A stretch of 62,628 bases of DNA, taken from contig JAQGDQ010001102.1 of NCBI GenBank assembly GCA_030141605.1, forward strand, positions 1 to 62,628, in the 5' to 3' direction. Under the pieces are notes generated by a model that saw nothing but the letters and a program-made list of their open reading frames with translations, did no database searches and had not been told where the DNA came from. Both the position numbers and the translations under genes were made by a program. Shown here piece after piece: positions 40,001 through 55,000 of the stretch (within the stretch, counting starts at the first letter, position 1; each line of letters begins with the position of its first letter). Origin of the DNA: Tubiluchus corallicola. Its lineage: Eukaryota > Priapulida > Priapulimorpha > Priapulimorphida > Tubiluchidae.

Positions 40001-43000
40001 TAGTTTAGGAGTTAAACTAAAGCAAGCAAATGTTATAAGTAGTGCTTTAGACAAACAAATGGTAAGTTTTAATATTAGATTTGTACTGTGTTTCCTCAAG
40101 TTGCATAAGTTTGCATTTGTTCAAGTTGTTTTTATCTCTGCTTTGCTTTTGCCCGTGTGTGTGCGTGTATGAGGGTGTGAGTATGCGGCAGTAGTGGTGG
40201 GCGTGGGTGAGTGGTTGGACGGGTGCGTGTGTGTGTGCACATATGTAAAACGTATTTCACAATTTTGTGTTATTAGATAATTGTGTCTATTTTTACAGGA
40301 ATTTTCTTGTGAGGATAAACCATCAGAGACTTTGGTTAAAGTTTCTAATAAGAAACTAGGATTTCACACTTTTTGGTCAATCCCAGAATTCAATCAACGT
40401 GTACTACAAATGCAGGATTTATTTGAGGTAGTTTTATTGTCACCAATATTAAGCTTTATGTAATAGCTAGAGTTTTTGTTTTAAAGTAATATATACTGAA
40501 TGTTTTAGAACAATAGTTACCAGGATTTGAACACCCAGTGTTTGCTTTAGCTCACTGTATCGAGAAGCTCAGTAAGCTTTCTCTCTCTGTTGTTCTGGAA
40601 ATAGATATCTTTCTGTCACTTTAAATTTTTTGGGTTTATTAAAACTGAAATAAAACTGTTCTTGTATTTACTTCAAACTTTTAAACTGAATATGGTTAGT
40701 CTTAGCATGTTGAAATGATTACAAATTGCAACTAAGTTCTTGTCTTTTTCTTAATGACACAACCTAGGTCTGGGTTTTACCAGTCATGAGAATCATTCGT
40801 CCGTAATCCGAAGAACATTATATTTGTTAAAACATTTTTAACAAATCTGGACATTTTGAATACATGTTAATATAAAAAATAACAAAATATCCACAAAGAT
40901 GATATAGTAATTTCAACAAAGTATGCAAAATTCATTATCGGTATATAAGATATTATAATTACAAGAAAGCAAATCATGTATGTTTTGACGGCCCTATTTG
41001 TCTATGGTGCTTCACCTCAATACCAGCATCAGTTTGTGCTATATTTGCCCTTGCACCACTGTTTTTATTACTGTTGTTACTCTGTAGCTACCTCATATTA
41101 GCAACGTAGCTGTTTATAGCTACCTGGTATGAGCGTAGATAGTAACAGGTATTTAGTTTGCTTTAGCTTCTCCCACCTTTCAGTGGTAATCGCTTATTAA
41201 ATGAATCACGTGTTTGACATTGACCTATTTGCTGATCGCCATTTCCTGCGTTGAAATAAATAAACAGTCTTGATGGAACAAACAGAGTCGTTGCTTGAGA
41301 GGATTCCCATTAGTGAACCACAAGTTAACCATTAGTGACGCTTGGAGTTTCCAGGACCAATGGCGAGAGTACGCTAGTGGTGAGTGACAGATACCAGTCG
41401 TCTGGAGCTCCTTTCTTGCTCTTTATGGTGAACAGGACTTGTTGAGAAACCTTGTTGAGATACATAATTAGTGCATAACCTGGTCTGCATAACATTACCT
41501 ATTTGGCTTTTGTTAACTACTTAGGTAATGCATACTAGGCTCTGCCTATATAAACTTGTAATTTGTAAATTTGTAAATTTACCATTGATGATGACAGAAG
41601 TAGTCTGTCAAACGTTTGACATTGTTTTAACTGTGTAAAGTAAAAGTTTAATAAAATTGTGTTGTTTTACCTATAAATATTTTTAAGTGCATATAGTAAA
41701 AAAGTGAGTTAAAATTGTCATGTCAAAATACATCGTTAAACTTAAGCTTAACATTTATTATTTATGAATGAAGATGTAATCGATACCTGATAACTAAGCG
41801 AGTAACATTGTGAGAACCCTCTGTAGCTATAAGCAGTTATCACGCTTGGCTAGTAGTCAGCTCTCAGGTACTTCCTCACACCAAGAACCAACCCTATTAT
41901 GCCGTCACATACCCTATTGTTATGCTTATTTTTATTTTGCTGACAATAAAAAAGAAAATTTTGAGTTTGCTGTGCTGCCTTTTACCAATCACCTAAACAA
42001 TTGGCGACGGCACTGTAAGTGTGTTATACAGGCGTTGGTTAGTTAAATTGAACTTCTTACAATAAATAGTCAACCACCTCAACATTTTTATCTTTGAAAC
42101 CAGACTGTAACTGCCTCACAATTCTTTGTTGTAGTTATTTTTCCATCCAAACTTTTGTAATTCTTTCTTTTCCAATTTCTCCTTTTTTTAATCGTACAAC
42201 CTAACCCAATATCGACACCAAACCACATCTGCATATTGGTGCTAAAATTTGACTGACCCCTTGCTGAATAATTATTACCAGAGTTTGATGCCGTCTAAAC
42301 ATGCGTCCGTTTTTAGACTGACAGTTTTAGTTTGACAGTTTAAAACTGATCGTGTAAATAGTGCAGTAGAAGACATAATGAGCAATACCGTGGTATAATG
42401 ATAATTATGTTAGAGTTTTATACACTCACTACAAGCGGGGCTGAGTTGCACTTCATATTTGCATATGGAAAGTTGGCAGTATTTCTCTTATATTGATGAT
42501 TACTTATTCTGACGAAATATTTTGTTTTTTTACTGTGGCTGTAAAAATTTTTGCTATAACTCCTTTCTTTGAGGTCCAAAATTGAACAAATTAATGCTAT
42601 AGTACGCCTCGTATCCAAAGATTGTTTCTTATGTACCTGTAATAAACTGATTCTGGACAAAAATGCCATGTTGTACATTGCAGAGATTTTTGTCTCCGAA
42701 ATTATTTGTAGTCAATGGTGCAGTAGCTAGATTAAGTTATTTGCTAAATCTATTACTGGTTGTTTGTTTAGAATGATTTACTGATCACATTAGTTTTTAG
42801 AGTGGGAATCACATTCTTAGAGTTTTTTTTTAGAGTGGTGATCAGAAGACAGGAGACGAAGTATTCTATAATTTAAAAGATACATGGTATAAGGATGGCC
42901 ATGCTACTCCCCTGGAAAGCCCTTTCACGTAAGCTCGCAGTTATAAAATGTTTTATTGTGGTATTTTTACTTAGAAGTAAGCTAAGAATGACTGTAGTTA

Positions 43001-46000
43001 TGTCAATTTCTGAATGATGTTTATGTCTAATGTAAGCACTTTGCATTTTTGAAGATAGTCTTAGACAACTGTTATTTAACTGTTATGCAACTTCTGTCTG
43101 CATCTGAGCCATTTTCTGTGAAAGTTGTGATTCAAATATCAGTCTATAGTCTCTGTATAAGAGCTAATTTGTCTCGAGTTTGAGAAGTTTCTAACATTTT
43201 TGAAACAATGTGCTAATGCAATGCTAGATATATTTTTATATTTGCTGACTAACTTGTAGTTTAAAAGTTTGTATACTGTGTTTTAGAGAATCATATTTTA
43301 TATTATGGTATTGAACAGCAAATGGCAGTTGAACAAACTTTGCAGTATATAAAGTAGTTCTGAGAGCTGCTAACATGTGTTGCATTAGATCGTTGTTTCT
43401 TACTCAGTTTAATAGGTTTTAATGTTGCCAAACCATAACTATAATTCGTATTTACCATCCATCACAGGTTTATATGCACTTACAGATATTTTGTGAGTTA
43501 TAATATCGATAACGTGCCTGCAGTAAGCTTAATATCAGTGTAACTATAAACTGAGTAAGCAAGTGTTTAGTGGGCTACCAACACTTAAAAGACAAGAAAA
43601 GGGGCACCTGAAGTTGTTTCAGAAAAGTTGCTTTAAAAAATTATACTACTTTGTAACAATTTTATGCATATTTCGTACTCGCGTTGAAACGATTTACGAA
43701 TTCTTAAATGTAAATTCTTCTACCGCAGCAGGTAAGGTAGGTTTATATATTCGCAACTCATTTGAAGTTATTGTAACTAATGAAAATTAACTAACAACAA
43801 GTTTTTCTTGTGAGAAAGCGAGACAAAGTACTTTACCTGTAACTATGAGTGAAATTCAGGTTGAGCACTTATTTATTGAGATATAAATGCCAAATAGCAA
43901 ATCTCCAATAATTTTTGGTCTGATGTACATTCACCAAAATCATTTAATAAATGCAGTTTAATAAAGAAATGGAAAAAGTACTCAAACAAATTAATTCAAC
44001 TGGTCACATAGCTTAGATATGCAGCGATATAAATATAAATTTGCTGCATCATAGTGAAAATGCATCTATTTTCAATTATCTTAATGTGTTATACGAAAAC
44101 TGTTTTTTTCCTGCCATAACACAACTTACGCGAATGACCCTCAATTCAAAAACTCTCATCGACCACATGTATATAAATAATCTTCAACACCCACTTACTA
44201 CAGGCATTGTCACATGGAAAGCACCAAATAAAACAGTCAAAAGGGACACTAAATTCTGACCATTTCCTTACTGATGTGAAAGAGCCATTGTCCAGGCCAG
44301 TAATTCTGAAGCTGACAACATTAATACTGCATTTGAATATTTTATTGATGTTTTCTCTCGTACATTGGAACATCGTGGCCCCCACTTGCACGCCAATAAG
44401 AAGAGAATCGAACACTTTTCACAAACCGTGGATCACTTCTGACATCCTAAAAGCAATCCGAACAAGAAGTTGCTTATTTAAAACTCACAAATTATCAACT
44501 CTGCATGCAAAAGAAACTACTATAAAACTTACTCATACAAGCTCAATCATGTTAAGTCCTCATCAAAAAAGAAATACTATGATAACTTATTTCAGCTATA
44601 CCAAAACAACGTGAGAAAAACATGGAGAACTATGCGATAACTAAGAGATAAAAACCATAACATTCCTTCACAACTTGAAGTGAATGACAAAAGCTATAGT
44701 GATCCTTCGTCAATAGCAAACAGCTTTAAACATTTTTTCAATCGATCCTTCAATATTACCTCTAATATGGCTAAACACATACCACCTGCCACTACAGAGT
44801 TTCGAAGTTACTTGGTGGCTCCAAATTGCAACTCTGCCTTTTTTCATCCCGCAACTAATTAAGAAAGAAAAAGTGCTTTAGCTAAATTCAGGACTAATAA
44901 ATCCCTTGAACCTGATAATATTCCAACCAAATTTTACAAATTGTCAATCAATATAATTGCTCCAATCCTAACCAAACTGATAAGTAACTCCTTAGCTCAT
45001 GAAAACTATCCCATCTGCCTAAAAATAACCAAAGTCACACTTATTTACAAATCTGAATCTCCGCTAAACCCATCCAATCATTGGCCAATATCAAATCTAT
45101 CTCTTGTCTCAAGAATTTCTGAAAAAGTAATCTTTAAATGCTTGAATAACTTCTACTCAAACAACATTTTATCAAAATTCGAGTTTGGATTTAGAAAAAT
45201 CCTTCTCTACAGCCCTCGCTATTGCTGAATTTATCGAAAACTTGTTGCGGTACCTGGACAAAAATTCTGATCATGTACCATATTTTTTGATCTGTCGGAA
45301 GTATTAGACACAGCTCAGCACCATATTTTACTTTATAAATTAAAAAAACTATGGCTTAAGAGGCATACCTCTGAATCTCTTTTAATCATACCTGCATAAT
45401 CATCAGCAGTTCATTTACGTGCACTAAACACATTCACCTCAACTCCCCGTAACATGTGGCATTTCACAAATATGATCTCTGTTTAATTTAAAAAATAGGT
45501 AACAACGACTTAATTCAAACCAACTGCATAAAGTATCTTGGACTCCAAATTGATAGTAACATGAAATGGAAAACTCACATTGATACTATAACAACAAAAC
45601 TAAGTAAAACTGTAGGGATATTTACAAAACTGTGTTATTTTATTAATACAACAATCCTCAAAATGTCATATAACACTTTAATATATCCCTATTTACAGTA
45701 TTGCATTTTGTGCTGGGGAAAAACAAAGCAATACATATTACAATCACTTATCACTGTATAAAACAAAATTGTTAAAATGCTTACATTTTCTTGTTACACA
45801 GCACATGCTACACCTTCTTACAACCAGTTAAATATAATACAAGTTTACATTATATATAGTTTGTTACTCTTTAAATTCATAGCTACAAAACGGATTATTT
45901 GCCAGGCTTATACAAGAATTACTTTTTAAAAATAAAAGAAGTCCATTCATATTCCACGAGATCCCACTATTTTCAAAATAGGTTCAGACTCAATATGGTT

Positions 46001-49000
46001 TGAACTCTTTTCACCATAATGGTGTCATTCCTTATAATTGTCTCCCTTCTGATATCATAGATTGCCAAAACTGCAGTAAAAAAATTTCATTTCCATCTAA
46101 TTTGAAACTACACTATTTAGCTAACGAAATTCAGTAAGAAATTTTTGCTACCCATTTAGTCTGCTTATTTGCTTCATTTCTAAATTATTACTAGATTTTT
46201 TTTTCCATCTGTCACCTATTCATTATGTATCCCCATAGTATGAAAAAAAAATTCGGCATTAAGCTTTTATTCTTTGCCACTATCTTTTATGCACTCCAAT
46301 TTACCAATAAATAAATAAATTACTTGGGTCACAATTAAACTTAAACTTGATGTGTTACTTCATACTCTTTTATTATTGTTTGATCATTGGATTCGTTTAC
46401 TTCTTTCTTGCCTAAACTATTTTTAGTTTAATGATTTTCAATTTTCACAGTTTGATTTTGCTTTCATTCTTCGGTTCTTCCGGTGGATTGAGTTGCTTTA
46501 AATTCAAATTTTTGTTTTGTTAATTTTAATTTTATTTCGTTTTATCTGTCATTTATTTATTATTTGCCATTTTTAATTTTAACCTTATTTAAACTCATTA
46601 TGTTAGTTTTTACCAAGCTATCCTTATTTTTCATTTTTGTTTTCAAATTGTCGATTTATATTTATTTGTTTATACCTACTTAACAGGTCAATTAATTTTC
46701 TTTAATTTTTGATGGGGTGGCTTTTTCGCCATTCCGTCTCTTATCTTTTTTATTATATTTTTGCTTTTGTTTATTGTCATCCTGTAAAAAATTCAGTGAC
46801 AAATTAATTATTTACTTACTCATACACACACAACGTAAATCCGGGGTAGAAAAGGAAATGTTAAACTATGTCCCAAAAAAGTTTTCGTGCAAAACTATAT
46901 TACTTAGCATTTTGCTTGCCTGTTTGAAAGACTTATGTAACTGGAAAAGAAAATCATTAATTATTTAAAATGTTTTCACCAATTGGTAAAATGTCATTGA
47001 CTCATTTCGAGGGTGCACTACTCACTAACCAAAAAGCGTATTTTTATTCTTATTGACAAGATACAGTAATATAAATTTTACTTAGGTAACGACGTGTGCG
47101 CTACAAATGCTCTAATTATTTTTTCAAACTTTACTCAGCATTATCTAAATTGTTTGAAATGACTTAGCCCCCAAAATAGTGTAGATTTTTATCTCTGTTT
47201 AAAAGCCTAAGTGTCATAGAGCAGTCTAGCAGTGTATTGCCACAGTAGATTTTGCCATTTTAGTGCATGAACTGGTTTTGAACAACTAGGATGTGTATTT
47301 CACTGTTGTTAAATCTGTACCCAGTAGCAAATGTCTCAGGACAATAGTTATTATAGTTTTTACACTCCATGTTTTTTGTTATTATTTACGCTTTTACTGT
47401 ACTGTATGTATTTTAGTTTATTTATTTTTCTTTCGTTTATTTAGTCTAGCTGGCATGCATAACAGCCGATTAGATTCTAGCACAGTGCAATCTCCTTTGT
47501 CTTTATCCACTAGTAGCTGGCAGTCAAGCAGCAGACGAGGTAAATTAATTTTATAGGTTTCTCTCAGATGTCTGTGTACATCTTTTGCGCAAAGTTGTTT
47601 TTGTACAAAAGTTGTTTTTTCTGGCTGTTTGAAATGTGATACATGCATAATTTTTCTGGTTTATTATCTTTGTTTGTGTCTGTTTTTAACAGGAAAGTGG
47701 CATTAGTACATCTATCAGTATTCTTTAATGTAAATTTTGAAATATGGAGCATTTTCTTTAATGTCTACTTGTTTTGTAAGGCCTGTAAATGGCAACTTTT
47801 GATGTTATAGTCCAGTCTTTTTTGCAGTGATTGACACAGAAGATGGATAAGCACTCAGTACATGTATATAGAATTTGTAAATTACAATTTAGTTGATATT
47901 AAATTATGGCACATTAGCTGAAATAGTTTTATTTAAAAGACTCAGATGTTTTCCCCTGCACCTTCACTGTAACATTTCAAGCCAATTTATAAGGATGACA
48001 GCTTTTAAAACAATAGTGAAAATAGTAATTATTGTTCTTTTAGATTTGAACTATATTTTATACAAAAATATTGTGTATTTCAAATAAAGTTACAACTTTA
48101 TGTTGTGCAGGTTCATTGAAACTGAATGATTCAATTGTTCTGTCAAAGTCTGGAATGAGTAACAGTTTGATTGGTGATGCTAACAGTAACTGCTTAGCTG
48201 CTGTTACAACAGCTTGTTCACACTTAGTTTCAGATGCAGTGAATCGGTTATCAAAAGGTTGGTGTTTTCAATATTGTTTAAAGAGCAGCTTAATTTTTCA
48301 GCAGTTATTTTAAAATGACCAAGTAAACTGTAGGGCATTCAGAACTGGTCCATTGAAAGTTACTTTCTGATTGTAAGATCAGATAGCAGCACAGTGATTT
48401 ACCTATTAAATGTAGTTTATTTACTTTCATTATCCCTAAAGTGTTTGGTACACTTGACACAGCTTTGTTTAATGATATGTATTTTCAGACAGTCAGCTGG
48501 AAGATACGCTGGCTGATAAAACTTTAGCAGTATGTCAAAGATGTTATGCTTCTGTATCTTCACTACACACATATTTTAATTGCCATGATTCCTCAAAAAA
48601 TGTGGGTAAGTTTGACTTGATAACTTTGTGCAAACAAAACTTTTCAGCAGTCCCTAATTATTCAGATGATGTCTAGGCTATAAGTAAATAATCTATCATC
48701 AAATGTGTAAAACACATTTAAGTCTGTATTATAACATACCATTTTTTATACGACATATAATACATTTGCGATCGATGGACTGAGGAAAATTAAAAAAACA
48801 TCTCTTAATATTATAGCTTGCTTAATAAAAGCTATTCCAGTGATTTTTGTTGGTACTGTCAGTCTTGGCTAAATCTGTTATGCTCATCAGTCTTTCATCC
48901 AATTCTTATTTATGGTTGGTTTAATGGTTGTTTTCGATTTCATTTATAACATTCAGTTAGTGAAGCCAAATTTTAATCAAAGTAGTCTATTCATATCGAA

Positions 49001-52000
49001 CCTGTAAATTAAAGAATTGGTTTATTTAATTGATTTTATAGTAATTTTTGTAAACTAGCTGATACTGAGTTGAGCCATGCTTTAATCAACTGAACCTGAG
49101 TATTTTCACAAAACCTGGAAAGTAGAAACATTATATTTTAGACGAAATAATTAGGCAAACTTAATTTGACGATGAAGTCTATCTATACGGATCAATTTGG
49201 GTTTGAGAAATGAAATTCTTTTTGACTAATTTTCGAGGTTTTCTTAAGTTTGCTTATTATTAGTTCTTTATTCATTAAGTAAAACCAGTGGTTCTGGATT
49301 CTAAGATGAACCAAAGGGACCAAGAAGTTGCAGTACTTCTGTAAAGTCGAAATTTTGGTTATGCCACTGCCAGTGTTTTTTTATTTCTTAGCATTATGAC
49401 TAGAAAAATTATCAACAAAATTTAGAAACCCTACATAATCTTAGGTAGTCTGAACCTCACTGGATGGCAAGGCCAGGATTGCTCAGAACATGAATTATGC
49501 TTTAACTCTATAATCTGCTTTAAAATCAATCGGTTTATCTTTGTGGTATAATTACTAGCATTCCATTAAGTTCTGGAGTGTATAGTAGACCTTGATAACA
49601 TTTTTGATCTTTCACTATCGTTTTATTATTATTGCCATAATAATCACTGTTATTATTCATATTGTGTATTTTCAGTTCTGTTCTATTGTCATGAAATTTA
49701 ATGAAAAACTGAATATGGTTGTTATACTGTTTTGTTGTCTTTGGGTAAAACTTCAACTTTGATATATTCAGACAACAACAATATTTAACGGGTTTAATTT
49801 GTTTCGTTGTGGTTTCTTTCTTTATTAAATATTTTTGTCTTTGACTTATATGGTTTTGTAATTGTCACTGTCATGCATAAATAATAATATGTCTATGATG
49901 AAAATTTTATGGCTTTCCTAATGTCATGAACTGTTTCTATCCTATAGGTATGGATGTGTTAATAGAAAATGTTATACAGTTATCTGCATGTTACCAATCC
50001 CTACAGCATGTAATTGATGATTGGAGGTTAGAGACAGAAAATTCCTACCATGAACTGCATTCTTGTCTAGTAGCTAATGTGAACAAATTTGGCCATAACA
50101 TCATTCATTTATTAGTGGTGAGATATATCATTGGGTTACTTCATTTGTTGTACTTAATGTACAGTATTATTGTTTTTGTGTTTCAAACTGCATGCATGAA
50201 GTGATTTAAACTTTGTCTAGCTTTTTACAGTACTAAGACTGCAAATTTATATTAAAATTTCACTTTAAATAATTTGAAAAAAGCACATAATATTCAGCAG
50301 CAGAAAAACAGAAAAGAAGTTTTCAGAACCTGATATTGATAAGCCTCATTTTCCTGACAGAACTGACAGTAGTTTCCCAACTTAGCATAGAAAAAGGCCA
50401 GTTAGGGTGGTAAAACTAGTCCTTAAACATTTGGCATCCTTTTTAGAAGACAGATGTTCTAACCACTGAGCCACTATTTGTTTGGCTGAAAAACAAATTT
50501 TTCGCTGCCATCTACAAGAGCTTACGTTTCTTTATTAAAATGAATGAAACATTTCGAGAAAAAGTTGATAACCTACCTACATGAGTTGCTTAATAAATTG
50601 CTAATTACATCTTATTAATATGATTCACCCAGTATGAAAACACTATTTTTACTCAGAGAACTTCATTGCTTGCTTAAGCAGTATAATTAGAGTAAACAGT
50701 TTTGTTGTGGTACTAGAGTTTCAGCACAACTTACTATCAAGTGATCGGTAGTAATTTGAAATTTTTATTTGTTTTACAGGCTGTAGAAAATCAGCAATGT
50801 AGTTCAGCTGAGGAGCTGCAGGCAACAGAAAATGCAATTTTAAAAGTGTGCTGTTTTGCTGGAGAAGTGGCCTGTGCGATGGAAATTAGTCCAAAACATT
50901 TAGACCCTGCAGACATTGAGGTTACAATCTTTCTGAATATTAAATAGTTATATTTAATTAGCCATTAATTAACTGAGACATGATTTGCATCAAAACTACA
51001 AAAAAAAATTTTTTTTCTAGATTTTTATAATTTTATTAGTCGTAAGCTCTGTTATCCCAATGACCTGAAACAATATTTTTAAATGCACAAGAAAAGTTTA
51101 GTGTTTGTGTGGTATTTTAAATTGTAGAATACTGTGCAATTTTAGGTAGTCTGATCTGTTTCAGTTCATTACTATTATGAAGTTAAAAACTCATTAATAT
51201 CAATAAAATATGTGCACATAAGATTATTTTTGGACTTTTCCCCACAAGTTCTAGTGTTCTTTTAAAATTCAGTTTTTTCCTTGTTTATCAGTGTTTTGTT
51301 TAGTGGCAATTCATTTTGCACTTTGCTAAAATTTTACTGTCAATTTCCTCACTGAACTACAATCTTATAGCACTTAACAGTACGTGTCAGGCTGTCAAGT
51401 CTATAATAACTGTTGAAAGTGCAAGTTGAAGGTTTAAAATTTTGAAGAATTTGTACTGTATAAAAATGAACTGCTTTCTTAAAGGAAAAACCAACCCTCA
51501 ATAACATTTACTGCATTTTAATCACTTAAAAATGTAGAAATTACTACATAATATACCTTCCCTAATAAAATACGTTCCTTAACAATGCAAACTCGCCAAA
51601 TGAACCTTGCTGCGGGCATATTTGAAAAAATAACGTAAACTGGTGGGACGTGCAGCATGAAGGCAAGTATAACAAAACTTCTGCAGTTCACTCAGAAGTT
51701 CCGTGTTGTGTTTAACTATGTTATATAAAAATTAAGCATCAGATCAGTTTGCAATAACATCAAAGAGCGCTTATACAGCTTTAATCCACAGGATTTTAGT
51801 TCAAAATGTGTAAGTACTATACATTATAATTATAGGTATAGAATTCTGCAAGGCTGCAAGCATACAGTTGGTAGTGGATAGTTTACTTTTCTTAAAGAGT
51901 TCAGTTTTAGTTTGTTAAAATAATTGTTGCTTTGTTGGCATTAATTAGCACCTGGTGGGATGAGTGTTTATATTGAACAGTAACCGGAATACATGAGTTT

Positions 52001-55000
52001 TTGTTCAAAATGAGTGCATCCAAGCGTGAAATGATTGTGACTTTAACATAATTTTACTAATTACGTGAGGTGCTTATCATAATTTTATTACTGATACTTC
52101 TAACAGTTTTTTCAAATATTAAAATAAGCTAATCTTCCTGAGAGCCTTGGTTTTGGTTTTGATTGTAAAATTTTATTTACTTGTGGAACATTTAAATCAC
52201 ATGTACATACAGCGTTATCTGTTACATTTATCAATTGCCATTTCGTTTGTATTTGAGCTGTCACAAAGCAGTTTAGTACCATAGAAAAAGAATTGCTTAA
52301 AAGACAAGAAAAGAGAAAATGAAACTTGTAAATTTAAATGCCCGCATAGACAATTAGGCGCAGCCATTTTAATGGTCAGGTATTATGTAAAAAATTCAAG
52401 CAGTTTAAAAAATAAACAAAAGGAAAAAAAGTCACAGCATTTGTAATACATGCTTCACTAACTATGCAGAGGCATCAGGTAGATTGTCAATGAGCCAGTG
52501 GTGCAAAGTGACAGTAAATCAATGATGTTTTACTAGTCGGCTTGAGCATTTGTAATACATGCTTCGCTAACTATGTAAAAGCATCACATAGATTGTCAAT
52601 GAGCCAGTGGTACGCAGAGACAGTAAATTACTGAGAATTGTCTTTCCCAGTTACAAAAAAAGTCTGTCTTAGTGAGTGTAATGCTAAGCGATAGAAACTT
52701 TGGATAAAATATCAAAAAAATCTAAAATTCTTTCTTTTACCCTTTAAGTAAAAAAATATGAAGAACTCCATAATACTGTCGTCTGAAAAGTAGTAATAGA
52801 ATGGTTACAGGTGTTATTAATGTTCTAATCTGTATTGTTGATATGTTCACAGATACAGTTTATGTTTAAAGCATATATACATTAATAGACATTATATGCA
52901 TGGTGTTGTAGAAGAATAATTTAAATCACTAGTACTTGTTGCAATAAACTGTTAACATTCGGATTGCCATTTTTATTACTTCAGATGTTTCTATCAGTGC
53001 ATCAGGCATTTCTGCAAGGTGCCATGTCTTTTGTCGACAAAACATTAGCTAGCAGCTTGAAGTCAGTAAACAAGAGTCACAGCCAACTTCAGTGCAGCAT
53101 GACCAATGTTAATATGCAGGTAGAACATATCTAAAACTTTGATTGTAATAGGTTTCAAGCATTTTAAGATTCTGTGTTACAATGTAAAAATATGGTCATT
53201 TCAGTACAGTGAAGTCTCGTTATAACGCCAATTCACCGTTTATAATGCCAACATCGCTTAACACCCAAATGTTTGGCAAAACAAAATGTCTATATTTGTG
53301 TAGACATGTATGTATTAATCCAGCTCGTTACAACACCAACTCGCTTAACATCAACTTTTTTGGAGCTACACAAATTTGACTGTAACTCATAAATTATAAC
53401 AGCTGGGTCTGTAAATTTGTAAGGGTAGGGACCTAAGGACTGGAGTGCGAGTGTTGTGTCTTTACCGTCTGGTGCCCTTATCTTAAGGCATAAAGGTCAT
53501 TGACAGCCACGCACTTCATCTTGGAATTCAGGAATTTAAAAACTGTGCAAGTATTAAAACTGATAAGGCAGGTATTGTAGCAATACCTCATTGAATTTTA
53601 ACGTTGCCAAAGCTCGACAGTCACACACAAAAATTCAAAATGAACAACGTGAGTCAAACAAAAATGTAGTATTAGTGTATATAAATTAAAAGGTGTTAGT
53701 GTTTTTCATATACATCTAGTGTAAACAGATGGGCAATGAAGCAACTCGAGTCACTCTGTAAAATCTTCTCTTTATAACCTTGTGATACATGTTCTAGTTT
53801 CGTTTCATATTTGTTGTTCTTTACTAGATGCTCTGGTATTTGATTGTTAGAATATTTATTTCTTCTTAAAGTCACTTAACTTTATAATGAGCATCTGAGA
53901 ATTTTGTAAGCTTACAGTAGTGAAACAAAATACTGTTCTGATGCTCGTGAAACTAATTTGGATTATTGAAACCTATGTGGATGCATTGCAGGTTTTACAA
54001 ACTTATTTTCATTGTCAAAGATTATAACTAAGTTCATTTAGTTTGGTGTAATCTCTGATTTTTGTTTTCGTATTTTCATTTATTGACCAGTCATTGTTGT
54101 GAATGTTGTGTTTGTAATAGCAGTGCTAAATTTAATGAATGAATATAGATTTGCAGTAAATTTCTCCTACAGAAGGAATTGCTTCAACTCAGACTAGAGA
54201 ATTTCTGTTCAGTATTAAATGATAGCTTAACTTATTACTGTTTTTGTACTAAATTATTACTATACTTTTCCATTCGTACCATGGTAATAGATCAGTTGCA
54301 CATTTTCAGGCATACCTGGAATCTGCCAATGAACTCGATACAATATTATCAGCATCTCACCAACTCCTTGCAGAGTTATGTCACTGTCATCAGGTATATA
54401 ATGTTTTGCATATAATAGATGGTCTTGTGCTTATTTTGGTTTAAGAAAAAGAATTAATTCAGTTATAAACATGCAACATTAATAGTGTACTGTCTGAATG
54501 ATAGAAAATAACTAAATAAGAATGGACAAGTTAATATAGAGGCTGTTCAGGTTCTTATATTTCAAAATAATTTTTTTCTAGTAATGCACTTTTGTGATTA
54601 AGAAGATTATTTGCAGAAGTCATGGGACGAAAGAGTATTGAATAATTGCTTTATGTGGCTTAATTAACATTAATCATTTATCTGTTTTTTGTTTTCTTTT
54701 GACAAGAGAACATTTTAAATGCACGGTGGAGATTAATTTAATGCCAAAATGGAGTGATGAACAAGATATTAAATTTTTGTACGTGTACATTACAATACAA
54801 TTTGAAGATATCTGTATTTTTAAATATATTTAAGTATTAGATCTTTTCTTTGCTTAGAATTTATGCAAATTTTGGTACTTTATGAAGGAAAAAAGTGCCC
54901 AACAATAGACCACAATGCAAAATGATTTACTGTTCATAGTATCTGAAGTGCATTATCAAACAGATGAAAGACAGAATGTGAAAGATTCCTGTCATTAAAG

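Noticed and set aside
46717-46968. 83-codon hydrophobic ORF in intron 20
   Set aside because: T-rich sequence gives Phe/Leu/Ile-rich translations by chance; no start context or homology.
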